Source of the DNA: Neodontobutis hainanensis
Taxonomy: Eukaryota > Chordata > Actinopteri > Gobiiformes > Odontobutidae
DNA: 64,000 bases
NCBI GenBank assembly: GCA_024349245.1
Contig: JALDNG010000843.1
Coordinates: 45,903-109,902 of the forward strand
Direction of reading: 5' to 3'
Shown: piece by piece, positions 1 through 11,400 of the stretch
How positions within the stretch are numbered: position 1 is the stretch's first letter
Layout: every line of letters starts with the position of its first letter
Position numbers and translations under genes: made by a program
Notes under the pieces: model-generated
Told to the model about the DNA's origin: nothing
Databases searched by the model: none
The model's input: the letters and a program-made list of their open reading frames with translations, nothing else

Positions 1-1
1 G

Positions 2-163
2 TTGAAGAATGTTAGTTATTCAAAATTTGATCCTGTAGCTTTGTCCAGGTTCACTTCCATAGTGTACGCCTACACCATTTTCAAAATAAATGAGTTAGCA
101 AACAAAAGTTTTGGTTATCGGAATCTTCGCTTAATCCCTTTATCAAAAGTTTTAACTCAATAG
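2..163 (+). CDS. 3' end of an unidentified protein gene (cut by window edge)
   Basis: An open frame runs from the window edge to a TAG at 161-163, about 53 codons without a stop in AT-rich DNA, ending in ...IPLSKVLTQ. Composition is protein-like, with mixed hydrophobic and charged residues and no simple sequence. I do not recognise the family. It sits about 230 bp upstream of MED23 on the same strand. An AATAAA near 320 could serve as its polyadenylation signal. The start and most of the gene lie outside the window, so it could also be an isolated last exon. Confidence 0.45.
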   Translation: MKNVSYSKFDPVALSRFTSIVYAYTIFKINELANKSFGYRNLRLIPLSKVLTQ

Positions 164-395
164 CATTTTATAACTCGTCGTTTTTTTGCATGATTGAACC
201 GTAGTTTCAAGTTTAAACAGAAACAGAGGATTTTATTTATGGAATTGAATTTACGCTGCTCAGATTTATTTAAAAAAGTAATTCAAAACTAATAGGTTCA
301 TTTCCATAATAAAAAGGCTAAGTTAAAATAATTATGGTTTTTTACCAAGTTTGAATGTTGAATTTAAGCAACGTTTCGCGAGAATTCGGGCACAA

Positions 396-3300
396 ATGGA
401 AGTTAGCAGGACGTTGAGATCGGTTTTTTAAGTTCCTAAAGTTTAGGACAAAATAAGTCTTGTGTCCCAGAGATTAAATTCAATTTTCGAAATTTTTATT
501 CAGTCTGAAACCCAATGTGCAATACTTGGCTACAGATTCGAACAAGATAATTTTGAAAATTTTGCATACAAAGATTATTGTGTACAATTATTGAGTGACG
601 TTTTAACAAAAATAGATACAAATGAACGTCAGACTGTGATGAATTCTGCCCTACCTTTATTATTTTCTTACCAACCAAAAGAGTCGATTTATCAAATTTA
701 CACATGTATATCTTGGGTTTTGGACCGTCTCAAGATTTCTAAACATCGTTTGATTTTTCAATTTTGTTTGCATGCTAGTGTGTCAAAAAGCAATATTAAA
801 AAATGGATCGAAGTCACTGAATACTTGTATGCGAACCATCATTGTTTCGACAACAAAGAATATAGAAAATTATTTTTTGTGCTACTTGAGAAGGCTGCAA
901 ATTTTCATGAATTTTGCACTGATGGCGATTTGATTGTCAAAAATATTGCAACCTTCATACAACAGGTTGTCAAGGATGGTTTAATTCCCAGAATTTTGGT
1001 TCTTAATCAGTTGTGTAAAACTGATTTTAAAGCCAAACACCAAATAAGTTACTTTATCGACACCATGAACACAATAAACGCATCATTCCAAAGTGTTAAG
1101 GTTCTTATGACTACGTTCAAACGTTCTCAATGCGTTCCAGTTATCGGCCTTTCGAACATAAATGAAGCGACCTGGCATTTAGACTTCAAAACTTTCTTGT
1201 TCAAAAGCCCTCTCATTCACTGTCATTTTCATAACGACGATCCTGTGTCTCCTGAATTTTACTATTTGGAAAGAATAATTTCAAAATATCACATTTTCGA
1301 CGTGGTACTTTCTGTATTTGAGATGACTAAAGTTCAAAAAAACATCGGTCCCAACCTATGCATCTGTATTACTCACATTTTGAACGATATATCTCAAAAA
1401 GAGTTTAATTATCTCGTTCAGGATCTTGCAGTACGTAATTTATATGGATTAGTAAGTCTGGCTTCTTTGCGGTATACTCTGTTTGTAAATGATCTTTTCT
1501 TTTGCATTAAACAGTTTCTCGACAAACAGGATTATTCAGATTATATAATTAGTGTAGCCTTGAATTTGATCAGCGATTCTCTTTCCATGAATAGATTAAG
1601 CATCACAGTCGATTTACTTCTTGAAATGGCTAATTTTCTCAACAAGTTGTGCTGCGCTGAGTTCTATAATGTTGATGACTGTATCAAAAAAAAAGATTTA
1701 TTTAAAGCGGCCATGTGTTTTGGAAGCAAGTGAATAACCTGATGACTGAAGAATACAGTTGGTTAGAACATCTGACCCCACAGCCCTTATATCTTATGTC
1801 CTAAATTTGTACCTAGCTGACGACTTTTATGGCGAAAATGATATTTTCAGTCAAAATATCGTTTTCTACATAAATTTATTTGCAAATAGAACTCTTCTTT
1901 TGAATAAGTTGTATGGAAGGCTGTATTCTCTGTATTCGGAAAATTGCAAATACGCGGTTTCTCTGCCTAGAAACCTTGCAATTTACATTCACCCAGATTT
2001 CCTTGAAATAAATAAATCTTTTTTTAAGGAGATTAAAGAGTTTCCCCTCACTCAATTCCTTGTTTATTTGATCAGAAAGATAAGTGAAAATCTTGAAGAA
2101 AACGCTAACTACGTCATTCCACCTTCATTGCTAGAAATTATTTACATGTTGACTCTTGGGGAGTTAGGCAACACATACAGATTCCAACATAATATTGGAG
2201 TTTTCTTCACGAAGTGTATGTCTTCGAAGGCGTTCAATTGCTTGGCAATCATGCTTGAGATATTCACCTATAAAACATACCCTCTAACCAATCATAAAAT
2301 TTCTGCCCTTCTTCTTCGACTTGCATTAGGATTGGAAACTCTTTGTTTTAACCATAGGGAGATGTCTGTATATTTAAACACGTTTCAACTTTCCCTACTT
2401 GTGCGGTTGCCAAAATTTGACCAAACACAAAACCCTTTATTTTCAACGTGTTTCAAGAAAATAAAACTATTTTCATTTTCCTGACACAAGTTTGTTGTTC
2501 ATATTGCATACAATTCAAAGTTTGAGTTGATGGGATTTAAACAACACGTTCATCCTTCTTTTGTTGAATACATAAAGGCTGCAGTAGTTGAAAATCCTCA
2601 TACTTGGAATAATTCAGTTTTAAACGGAGCCCCATTAGAGATTCTCCAACTGTATGAGGATATTGCCGATTTTAGTCACGATGAAATCTTTCGGGCAATT
2701 AATAATGTGAAAATCAATTCAACGACTATAAACGATGAAAATTTTCCAATTTACCCCCAACCAAATTCTTTGAGTCAAAGGGTTGTACTTTGTGTTATTT
2801 TGGATCGTTTACTGGGAGAACCACTTGACCAACGTTATTTATTTAACTCATTGAAAAGAACTGGAATCTATAATTTGATACATTCTATCAGATTGATGAT
2901 TTATTATATCGTTTGTAAAGTTCCAGAAGCTGGAAGCGATATTTCTCCTCTCACCGCAGCTCTCGAGGAAATGATGTGGGAATTGAACATTTTTACACCA
3001 GATCAGTTTCTCCTATCTTTACTTCTCTTTCATAGCAGGGAAAGAGGCTCTAATGTCATTTTGCAGTTGATTGATTTTATTATCAATCACAATAATATTC
3101 AAAGTTCCTGCCTTTACTGGATCGAAATTCAAAGTCGAATTTCCACTCCTCTTCAAAAACTTGAAGCTAATGCTGAATTTCATGTATTTTACAACGAGTT
3201 CTTCGATTTTACCAACATCAACAGAATGTGCTATCTTTCGGACGATAATCATACAATCAAGAACGACCCGTTGGCGATTTTTCATGGAAATATCGTTCGT

Positions 3301-4493
3301 AGATTGTCATTTTATTCTGATATGATAATCTCTCGTGCTTTGGAGGCCCCTACGCCTTCTCCCTTTTTCCTAAGGTTTATCGAAGGCTGTAAAGAGTTTT
3401 TACGTTTTCATCCTTGCCCTATTAAATCGTTGTTGACTATCATTATGAGCTTTTCCGAATACCTATCTTGCAACATTATGGAATTGAGAAAATTAGTTAG
3501 TTATTATATTCAATATAAATACATACCACAAGAATTTGAAAAGGTTTTCACGGAATATTTGTTAAACACTTTAAAATCGACCATCCATTCTCCTAGTGTC
3601 TTTCTCGAATACACGACCAAAGTCATCTCAAGGATTGCTCTTGCACTTTCTCTGAATTTTATTGAGTCGTTAGAAACTTTCGGGAAAACCCTCGACGAGT
3701 TTCAAGACAATCACTCTTTCCAATTTTTAGTTGTCGCAGGAATTGAGAATGTAGTGCTGATGGACAGACGATCTTTTGCGCATTCTCTAATTAGAATATA
3801 CCTTGAACCATTTCATTCATTATTCACCTCAAACGAGCCAAAGATTGAACCAGAATATTACATACAAGCTTTTGGACTCCTGCTCTCGGTCATGCCTGAA
3901 AGTTACGTTGATGAGTGTGTCAAAATGTTTGCGGAATTACTGTCAACAATTAAGGAAAACTATGACGAAATTAACTGCCCAAAGTTTTTGGAATTTGGTT
4001 CTGATCTTAATTATGATACTTGCCACAAGTCCATTATTCTCCTTTTCTTAATAAGGTCTTATCTATACCATACACCTATTGGATATTTAATGGAATTACC
4101 CATGTTTTTAGATTTTTAACCTTAGTATAATATCCAAATATTTCTTTGGTGTAATAAAAAACGAAGCCCAGTTTTTGCTCATATCCGCTGCAGTTGTTCC
4201 TTGTTTGAAACGCATGGAAGATCATCCGGACTGCAGATCGATATATTTTAACGTACATCTCGAAGTTTTTACATCTAGCTGGCACAAGTATTTGTGGAAA
4301 TACTCGACACAATAAATAAAAGATACACTCCCTTTCTATACCCTGCACTCATTTCAGATTTCTTGTAAGTTCATAATATTATACTAGCTATATTTTGAAG
4401 TACACATTCATTGGTGATAGAATAACCGATCTCTTTAAAAACCTGAAATCACAACTCAGGCCCGAAATTATCAACTATTTTGACCTTATGTAG
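396..4493 (+). CDS. MED23: Mediator complex subunit 23 (tail module), six coding exons with 22-26 nt introns
   Basis: MED23 is a large helical subunit of the Mediator tail that links activators to RNA polymerase II. My model joins 396-422, 447-1729, 1752-4103, 4126-4252, 4279-4364 and 4388-4493, with introns of 24, 22, 22, 26 and 23 nt, all GT-AG. It gives 1326 codons against about 1368 in human. Similarity to animal MED23 runs from the N-terminus (LNSIFE) through VPVIG...W.LD near the middle to the C-terminus (IKNEAQFLL, KYTFIGD). The 4104-4125 intron restores alignment without a gap. One TGA (2482-2484) stays in frame and is not removed by any GT-AG intron that keeps the frame. The ATG at 396 is chosen because its 9-codon exon splices in frame. 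The second intron could instead end at 1766. Confidence 0.93.
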
Positions 4494-6215
4494 TTTTTTG
4501 TATAGACGCTTTGTATTTTTTTCACCAAAATAATTTTAGCTTCGCACTATTTTTCCTTAATCATAAAAAAGTGGCAAGCTTGGCATGCTTATGATGCTTG
4601 TTATATTTTCACGCCACATCTCCTGAGCCACTGACTACCTTAACTCCTTCCCATCATCCGTCATCATTGGTTAAGACTACATTCGAAAGCTCATTTACTA
4701 ATTTAGCACATTTTAAACTATCTATTGAAACAGATCAACATAAAAGCCAAAAATGGGAAAGTAAACTTTGCATTATATATGCCAAAATACTATTTATTTT
4801 AAATTTATTTTGTCCTTCAAATGTTTGTTTGTAAAATGAAAAATATTTTGTTGTCTTTTGAAATTTTAATTTCCAAACGAAAATAACCCAACCTCATTAA
4901 GCATATATTCGTACTCCTTAAAAACTGTTTTCTGCGCATTAGCAGTTAAGATGTGGGAAAATTGTAGTATTGAGAATCAATTATAAATAAACTTATAAGA
5001 TGGAAATTTTGAATAAATTTCTATATTATGTAAAATTAGTTTCATTCTTAGTAAAAGTAATTTAATGGTCTCAAGATGAATGAATATTAACAAAGAAATC
5101 AACCTGAGTTCGAATGTATTTATTTTCATGTTGTGATAAAATTCTGTAATTTTTATTTCGAAGAATAGCTTATTTTAAATAACAACTTCAAATATTTTTA
5201 GTGCTCATTAAATTCTTGATTCATTGGTTTTATTTAATACAGGCGATACACCAGGATTAATTTGGAAAAGTACTTTTTCCACTGTTTTTCTGTTGAAATA
5301 TGAGATCGAAAACACAAAAACCAGCCTCAAAATAATATTTACCAGACAAAAATTATGTTTAACAACATGTATATCTTTTTAAATAGGTTTTCGTCGATGT
5401 AATTTTTTAAGTATAAATTTTTTAAAGGAGTTAACCCTCAAATTGTTTGATGCTGCAATTCAAAATTTGTAAAGAACGCACGTGAGATGATTTCTATTGA
5501 ATTTTGAAAGAGCAAATTCTCGCTGTCAGCGTGATTTTTTTTAATTTTTATCATGAAAAATAATATGGGTTATTTTGATTGATAAAAAGTGAGTCCTGAA
5601 GTAATAATGTAAAATTGGGTAATTACTTCGTTCATAAATGATTAATCTAGAACTATCACAAGATAGTTGGTTGTGGGTGATTTGAGGGTCACGCATCTTT
5701 TGAAAAAATAAAGCAGGAGAGATTCACATTATGTAGGTTTGGTACCAAATATAATTTTGTTCATAAACTATGCCTATCGTAGAAAAAATCTAGTGATTGT
5801 CAATATTAATAATGAAAAACCTAAAATGAACTCTTAACGAGTGAAATATAGGGTTTGTCAGTTACATTTTTTTCCTAAACGGGTGATTTTCTGTCAATTT
5901 TATCCGTATCTTTTTCAAAACGTTTTCATAAGGTTGATTAACAAATGATTTAAGTCTTATTGAGATGAACGACCGAAGTAACGATCATTAATTTAAATTA
6001 AACGAAGATTTGCCAAGCAAGTTAAAAAATTTACACAAATACTGAATGTGATTTGTTTGAGGCTTAAATGGTTATTCTGTAGCGTTGTCAGAAAAAAGTA
6101 AAATTATTACATGGAGGATTTGGAACACCTATTATTCACTCTAGAGTGACAAAACGAACATTTTGTACTATTTTATGAAACTTTACACAATTGTAAAGTT
6201 TTAACCAATATTTGA
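4494..6215. other. Intergenic; one possible exon at 4598-4834
   Basis: AT-rich spacer. A + strand frame at 4598-4834 (78 codons) starts with a Ser/Thr/Pro/His-rich stretch (TSPEPLTTLTPSHHPSSL), looks partly coding, and follows MED23 closely. Human MED23 ends in a Ser/Pro-rich tail, so this could be an alternative or missed last exon, but I could not find a splice that joins it. Elsewhere I see no supportable gene. Confidence 0.3.
6178..6201. promoter_or_regulatory. Perfect 10-bp inverted repeat upstream of a small ORF
   Basis: Arms AAACTTTACA and TGTAAAGTTT flank a 4-nt CAAT loop, ending 14 nt before the ATG at 6216. It could be a protein-binding palindrome or a 5' UTR hairpin. A perfect match this long is notable, but AT-rich DNA makes chance palindromes common. 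Confidence 0.35.
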
Positions 6216-6440
6216 ATGTCAGTTTGTACAATTACATATCTTCTTTTGCTCGTTTTGCTGCATCAAAACAAATATTTTCATGATCCAATACCAAATGAAG
6301 ATGAATTGTTTGAAAATTCGTGCATGCGGTCAAATAAAATGGCGCTTGAATACTGCAAATATTCGAAAATTTATATGAGGGCAGTTCGAAAAGTTGAAAG
6401 TAGGATGTTACGAATATTTAAAACATGTCTGCCAAAATGA
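6216..6440 (+). CDS. Small putative secreted protein (74 aa)
   Basis: A single-exon ORF starts with an ATG and a strongly hydrophobic segment (TYLLLLVLL at about residues 7-15) typical of a signal peptide. A charged region with four cysteines follows (C4, C36, C47, C71), and it ends in a basic, amphipathic tail. No family recognised. It lies about 300 bp upstream of the five-exon gene at 6736 on the same strand, with a perfect inverted repeat just before the start. A secreted or membrane-anchored role is inferred from the leader alone. The ORF is short enough that chance is possible. Confidence 0.5.
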   Translation: MSVCTITYLLLLVLLHQNKYFHDPIPNEDELFENSCMRSNKMALEYCKYSKIYMRAVRKVESRMLRIFKTCLPK

Positions 6441-6735
6441 TATGGAAACTGATCTGGTTTTGAAATATACATTAAAAATGAATCAAAGTTTGAATATCAA
6501 TTTTAAAGAAAACCATATGACTTGAATAATGACACATGTTGTGGTATGTTTTGGAAAATGAACACGCGGTACTTATGTATGTCTGAAAGTTTCATTCATC
6601 AAAATAAAAATGCAAATGCGTTGTTAAGATATTATTTAACTGTTCCGGACAGTTAAACGTGCAAAGGAGTTAACTTTTGCCGTTCAATGAGATTTTATGA
6701 TTAATTTATTTTCTTAAATTTAGTGGCTTTCGAAA

Positions 6736-7267
6736 ATGTCGGGAATCAGTTTAATTGGTGCAACTCGGTCTAACAACCCCGCCAGTATGGAGAAGTGAAA
6801 GAAAATCGCAACTTGTAAGATTAAAATAATTTAACAGATTTAATTGGCATAAAAAACATGAATTCACCTGAAGAGATAGATATATATCTGTTAAAGGAAC
6901 CAGCGTGGATCGGTCAACACGCCTATTTCGATCAAAGAGTTAAATGAATTCGGACGCTACATTATATTTTGATTATTATTTGAGCTAATAGCAAAATAAA
7001 ACCTCATTTTTACACCAAAAAATCATGGAGAACCCCCGAATGGATAATTTCCTTCTCGGCTGGTTGGTTCGTTTCTACGCATAATCAGGCAATTGTGAGA
7101 TATTTCAATACTTTAAAAGATTTTATCAAACAAAAGCTGGGCTTTCGATTTAATTTTATGGCCAACTATGGAAGGAAAAAATCACAAAAATATGGTAAGG
7201 TTGGTTCTTAACACCTTTTTAATGTTAAAATCAAGTTACAAATAATATTTTAGTAAAGTTAAATTGA
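6736..7267 (+). CDS. Hypothetical protein, five exons (114 aa)
   Basis: Exons 6736-6784, 6838-6938, 6992-7066, 7089-7194 and 7254-7267 join in one frame, with GT-AG introns of 53, 53, 22 and 59 nt. The donors include GTATGG and GTAAGG. The stop TGA is followed 4 nt later by an AATAAA (7272-7277), supporting a true 3' end. The protein starts MSGISLIGATRSNNPA, has a mid-region with aromatics (KEPAWIG, FLLGWLAIVRYF) and a basic tail (GRKKSQKY). I do not recognise a domain. The agreement of five splice phases and a polyadenylation signal is the main evidence. Its neighbours are two other short + strand genes. Confidence 0.7.
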
Positions 7268-7411
7268 AAACAATAAATATTTATAAATGAAAATTTTAAA
7301 TCGGTCTCATGAATTTAAAGCATAGTTTCACTTCAAAGGAGTAAAAGACAACATATGAAATCAAATATACCAAAAATTGATGTTAAAGTATTCTGATGAT
7401 ATTATTTTGAT

Positions 7412-7711
7412 ATGTTAAGCTTCCCCCTGGAACAGACACACATAATTAGTGTTATTCTAACGGGGAGAACAAGGTGAGAAATTTAGTACTTGAGGCTCTC
7501 ACACCTCTTCCTGATACGATACAATCTTTATAATGATGTCAATCGGCAGCTGCGACCGTTAAGACAATTATTCTGCAGAGTAAACACACATGTTAACAAT
7601 GAAAGCTGTCGCGTGGAGTTGACTGATGCTGAGATACCAAAAAAGTCTTTAATTACATTCAAAGGCATTTTTAGACATTCTTATCATTCTCAGTTAACCA
7701 AAAATGAATAA
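7412..7711 (+). CDS. Hypothetical protein, two exons (87 aa)
   Basis: Exon 1 (7412-7450, MLSFPLEQTHIIS) joins exon 2 (7487-7711) in phase 0 across a 36-nt GT-AG intron. Without the splice, exon 2 has no ATG in frame. The stop TAA overlaps an AATAAA (GAATAAAAT), as expected for a compact 3' end. Composition is basic with several Arg-rich turns (RQLRPLRQL) and two cysteines. Family unknown. It is the third of three closely spaced + strand small genes between 6.2 and 7.7 kb. Confidence 0.55.
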
Positions 7712-9384
7712 AATACAGTCAACGACGTCCTTTCAATTTCTAAGATAGTATAAAGGCTTCTAACCGAAATATTCGTTGACAGTCCTCTAAAGTGGCATCT
7801 GAGGATCTCTAAGATAAAATAAGTTCTAAACACTATTTCGTTATATATCAAGTTATATTCTACGCATGCTTGCTCTTTTCGAATTCTCCAAAATATAAAA
7901 ATACGACAAACTGCAATGTATATTAAAACACAATGATTTAAATTTTGAAAATATACTCATACGTTGACGCGACTCCAAAAATTTTATTTGAAAAAATATC
8001 GAGTGTTATACTAAGAAGGATTTATCATCACTCTTAGATTCGAAACTGTACTGTAGTTTTGCAAAAATTTTCATCTTTGTCATTTATTTTTTTTTACATA
8101 TATCGAGAGGATATGTTGTCAGAATTTATTCAACTCAAATGATGTCTTATTTCTACTCTATTTAGTTGATGGTTAATAAAAACACACTCGGCCGAAACAA
8201 CGTTAGCCGAACCGCCACGAAGCTCGTATACACATTAAATTACTTCCGAAGAAGCCCGAAAGGCTTGCTTAATCATTGTTCGACAAAAGAAATATTAGGA
8301 ATCTCAACCAATTTAAAACAAACTAAAAATTATTACCCAATAATTTAAGGTTCTAGGTTACAGTCGATCATGTAATTAAGTTATCAGACATTTTAAAACA
8401 AATAACCGTACAACAAAAATATTTTCATTGTATTTTGAGTTTTAAAAAAGTAAATCTGATCATTACTCTCCTACGAAAAATCTAGATGGGTTTTTAACTA
8501 CACGCATAACTAATTCCTTAAGATTATGCAGTTACAGGTTGAATTTCATTTAATCGTTGTAAATCAACAATATGATGCCTTAAGAAATCAGAAAATCAAA
8601 AATTAATCTTCACATCATTTGATATGTAAACATTGTTTAGCCTCTTCAACACCATCAAATGTAAGCGCAGCTGTATTTTATTCTCAAACTAACTCTAAAC
8701 GGCGAAATATCAGTCTCTTTATGGTTTCATAATATAAAATTCTGTATATCAAAAAAAGTATCTTTATTTCAGCTAATTCCATTATGATTAATTGTGATAA
8801 ATAGGTGCGCAAATTCGGGGTTCCTTATCTTAATCTAGCTCAAGAACATATAAACAGCTTAAATACAATAAAACTGTGATAGAAACGGAATATGAATATA
8901 TATTTTAGAAGATTAAATAAAAAATTTGGATTTATCAACACATTTTAAATCTTACGTTCCTTAATTACAACATTCACTGACAAAACATATGATATTCCTT
9001 TAAAAATCTAGAAACGTAGTTTTATGTATTCGTCGAATATCACTCAGTAAGCTTTATCTATATTTTATCAATTAAAAAAAACTTTTCTTCATTATCAACT
9101 TTGAGACCAGTGATCATCAGATTTAAGCGCTCTTTTTCAACGTATTTCTTTGTGTTGCTTATATTCTACATATAATTAATTTGGTATCAGTTAAAAGTTA
9201 TGAGAAACTAATTCGAGTCGATAATAACCTGATATAAAATAAGAAGTAATAATTGCATCAACCTTTTAAGATTACTCAAGTATTCATGATTTGTAATTTA
9301 TTAGTATCCAGTATTGGTTTGCTTATTTATCAATTTCCAACCATGACCTTCTTCGGTGCTTATTGAGTTCTGTCGCCATCTGAT
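7712..9384. other. Intergenic, with one weak ORF at 8169-8348
   Basis: Mostly AT-rich and stop-rich. An ATG ORF of 59 codons (8169-8348) begins in a GC-richer patch (KNTLGRNNVSRTATKL) and includes an imperfect hairpin around 8250. It could be a small gene, but nothing else supports it. Confidence 0.25.
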
Positions 9385-10041
9385 ATGGTGGTATTTTTAA
9401 ATTCTCAGACAGTAGTATTAAGGTGAGACCTTTTTCATAAATTTCAAATTTGAAGTTAATTTATTTTTCAATAAGTTTTAGTTTTTAAGATAAGATTCTT
9501 TGTTTTTGCACTTTTTTTATATTATGGCAGAGTGGAGAGATATTTATCCAATTCACTCGCCTCAATGTATCCCCATAAAGTGCGGCATCGAAAGGATAAT
9601 TGGTTGAATCAGTTTGTAAGTCGTTATAAATTTAAATGTTGATAATTATATAATTAGTCCTTAAATATGTTAACAAACTTTTTTGAAAACCTGATAAGTT
9701 CTCAACGGTTTCACAATTTTTTCCTGTCAATGCTTCATTTTGGGTAATTTGTTAAGTGGTTCATGAATTTTTAATGGTAAATTTTTACAAAAACATTCAT
9801 TTATGTATAAATGTGTATAAAACGCAAAATTTAACCTAATTATCCCTTTTCTTTCATCATATAAGTTTTAGGTTGGTTTAAAGCCTTGGTGATAATCGTC
9901 CTCGTTTTCCTCTCATTTCTCGTGATGTTATTTTTAGAGTTATTTAAACGATTATTTGTAAGATTTTAAAAGTGCCGTATTTAGCTCTTGTTTACCCCAT
10001 CAATTTGGATGTTTTTATCAAATATATTTCATTGTTATTAA
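9385..10041 (+). CDS. Small membrane protein, five exons (about 101 aa)
   Basis: Exons 9385-9422, 9531-9615, 9658-9697, 9872-9957 and 9985-10041 give one frame. Introns are 108, 42, 174 and 27 nt, the best donors being GTGAGA, GTAAGT and GTAAGA. The N-terminal half is basic (SMYPHKVRHRKDNWLNQF). Exon 4 encodes a clear transmembrane helix (ALVIIVLVFLSFLVML), and a second hydrophobic stretch precedes the stop. I do not recognise the family; it resembles a tail-anchored or two-pass membrane protein. The third exon's donor (9698) was picked for phase, so the centre of the model is less secure than the ends. Confidence 0.5.
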
Positions 10042-10303
10042 GCCATATAGAATGTATTTTTCTACTATTTTTAAAGTAATGCTCTGATATTTTTTTTCAA
10101 CTTTCATCACACGGCCAAAATTTAATGGCCTAATTCTGAAGATTGTTTTGCCTATAAACAATATTTAAAATGGTAACGATAAACCACTTTACTTCGACGC
10201 TTTTAAGAGAATGATGTTGTTGTTTATTTAGATTATGATGACAAATATGGCTTTGTTAAGGTTGTCACATGCCTGATATTATATATTCATGAATTAACAC
10301 AAT

Positions 10304-10498
10304 TTGTTAGTTTTCTTTATTTATGGCAAAGTAAAACATTCTTTGTCAAGCATAAAAAAGAAGTTTTTAAATTTTATGAATTTTACAAATAAACTCAACA
10401 AAACATCAAATGGGTTTCAAAACATATCGCTGATTGTTTTACGAGATAAAATTTTGCTTCACCAGTATAACCGAGATTTTGATGAAGAGTGGATCTAA
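10304..10498 (+). CDS. Possible exon or small ORF (64 codons)
   Basis: An open frame ends in a protein-like stretch (ISLIVLRDKILLHQYNRDFDEEWI read in two parts). It starts only at a TTG, so a missing upstream exon is likely if it is real. The ORF at 10585 follows on the same strand, but I found no in-phase splice joining them. Confidence 0.3.
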   Translation: MLVFFIYGKVKHSLSSIKKKFLNFMNFTNKLNKTSNGFQNISLIVLRDKILLHQYNRDFDEEWI

Positions 10499-10584
10499 AC
10501 ATACCGCGTGGTTACCATCTTTCTTTCTCTGATGTTAGCATCCTTCAAATCATTTTATTCATGAAATGAAAAGAGATTGCAAAC

Positions 10585-10878
10585 ATGATCATCGTGATAT
10601 TGAAGATTGCTGGTTCTAATGTGGGCAGTAACGAAATTACACTTGTATATTTAAAGCACAAATGTATTTTCAAGTTAATTCCATTTGAAGGAGTATATCC
10701 AGTCATTCTGCGAAAACTATTTTTGGACTATTTTTTTGAAATTCTACTCGCCTTCAAACTACGTAAAGCGCATGAAAGTAAAGAAGGTTCAAGTTTACTA
10801 GAAATAAGCATGTCTCGAGATAGTAAAATAAGAAAATCTCAAAAATGGAAATACGTGCAAAAGTTTAAAAATATATAA
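10585..10878 (+). CDS. Hypothetical protein, single ORF (97 aa)
   Basis: An ATG-started ORF shows a hydrophobic N-terminal half (PVILRKLFLDYFFEILLAF at about residues 39-57) and a Lys/Ser-rich C-terminus (SKIRKSQKWKYVQKFKNI). Codon choice looks like that of the surer genes here. No family recognised. One or a few ORFs of this length are expected by chance in this window, so confidence is limited. Confidence 0.4.
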   Translation: MIIVILKIAGSNVGSNEITLVYLKHKCIFKLIPFEGVYPVILRKLFLDYFFEILLAFKLRKAHESKEGSSLLEISMSRDSKIRKSQKWKYVQKFKNI

Positions 10879-11169
10879 AGTATTTTATAATTTATCTTGT
10901 TCTAAAATAAAATATGCTTTCATTGTTAAGACAAGTATTTTAATTATTTATTAGCGACGGTTATCTTTTATTCGACAACTGATTTTCAAAGATAACTAAT
11001 GATTATTATTTTTAACTTTACTAAATCTGATTCATTTTAATTCAGCCCTTCCTCGGTGGCGACCAGTGAGTATTCGAGTGACTGCCAACGTATTATTCGG
11101 TAGTTTCTTAAATAGTGCAACGATTTGAAGTGAATGCTCCTTCGCAGTCTGGATGAGGCAAGAAGCGAC

Positions 11170-11400
11170 GTTATTTCCCAAATAACCAATGCCGAAAGGT
11201 AAGGTGGCTCTCAAGGGCGGGGGACAGGATGCAGGTTTTAGTGAGTAAATGTCTCAAGCTACCTGATCACTGGTGTCTAAACTTCGAAAGGGTAACGTTC
11301 TGGTGTCTCCCACTGAAAGGCGTGTCACGAAGTGGCTTACTTGTAGTTCAGCTTTCTTCAAGAGAAACCCTAACTTTACTTCAATCTTGCTCCACGAAAA
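11170..11400. repeat. Dispersed repeat, copy A
   Basis: A GC-richer block contains ACCAATGCCG near 11187, GGTTTTAGTGAGTAAATG from about 11233 and GCTTTCTTCAAGAGAAACCC from about 11351. Diverged relatives of these three islands occur in the same order near 21.1 kb and 52.9 kb, and the first island recurs near 52.24 kb. No coding frame explains it. A transposon-derived repeat is the likeliest origin. The small ORFs crossing it are probably accidental. Confidence 0.6.

Noticed and set aside
3019..3285. Antisense and overlapping ORFs inside MED23 (also 3071-3325, 3803-4051, 4076-4348, 496-705)
   Set aside because: MED23 homology fixes the coding strand and frame; these are shadows.
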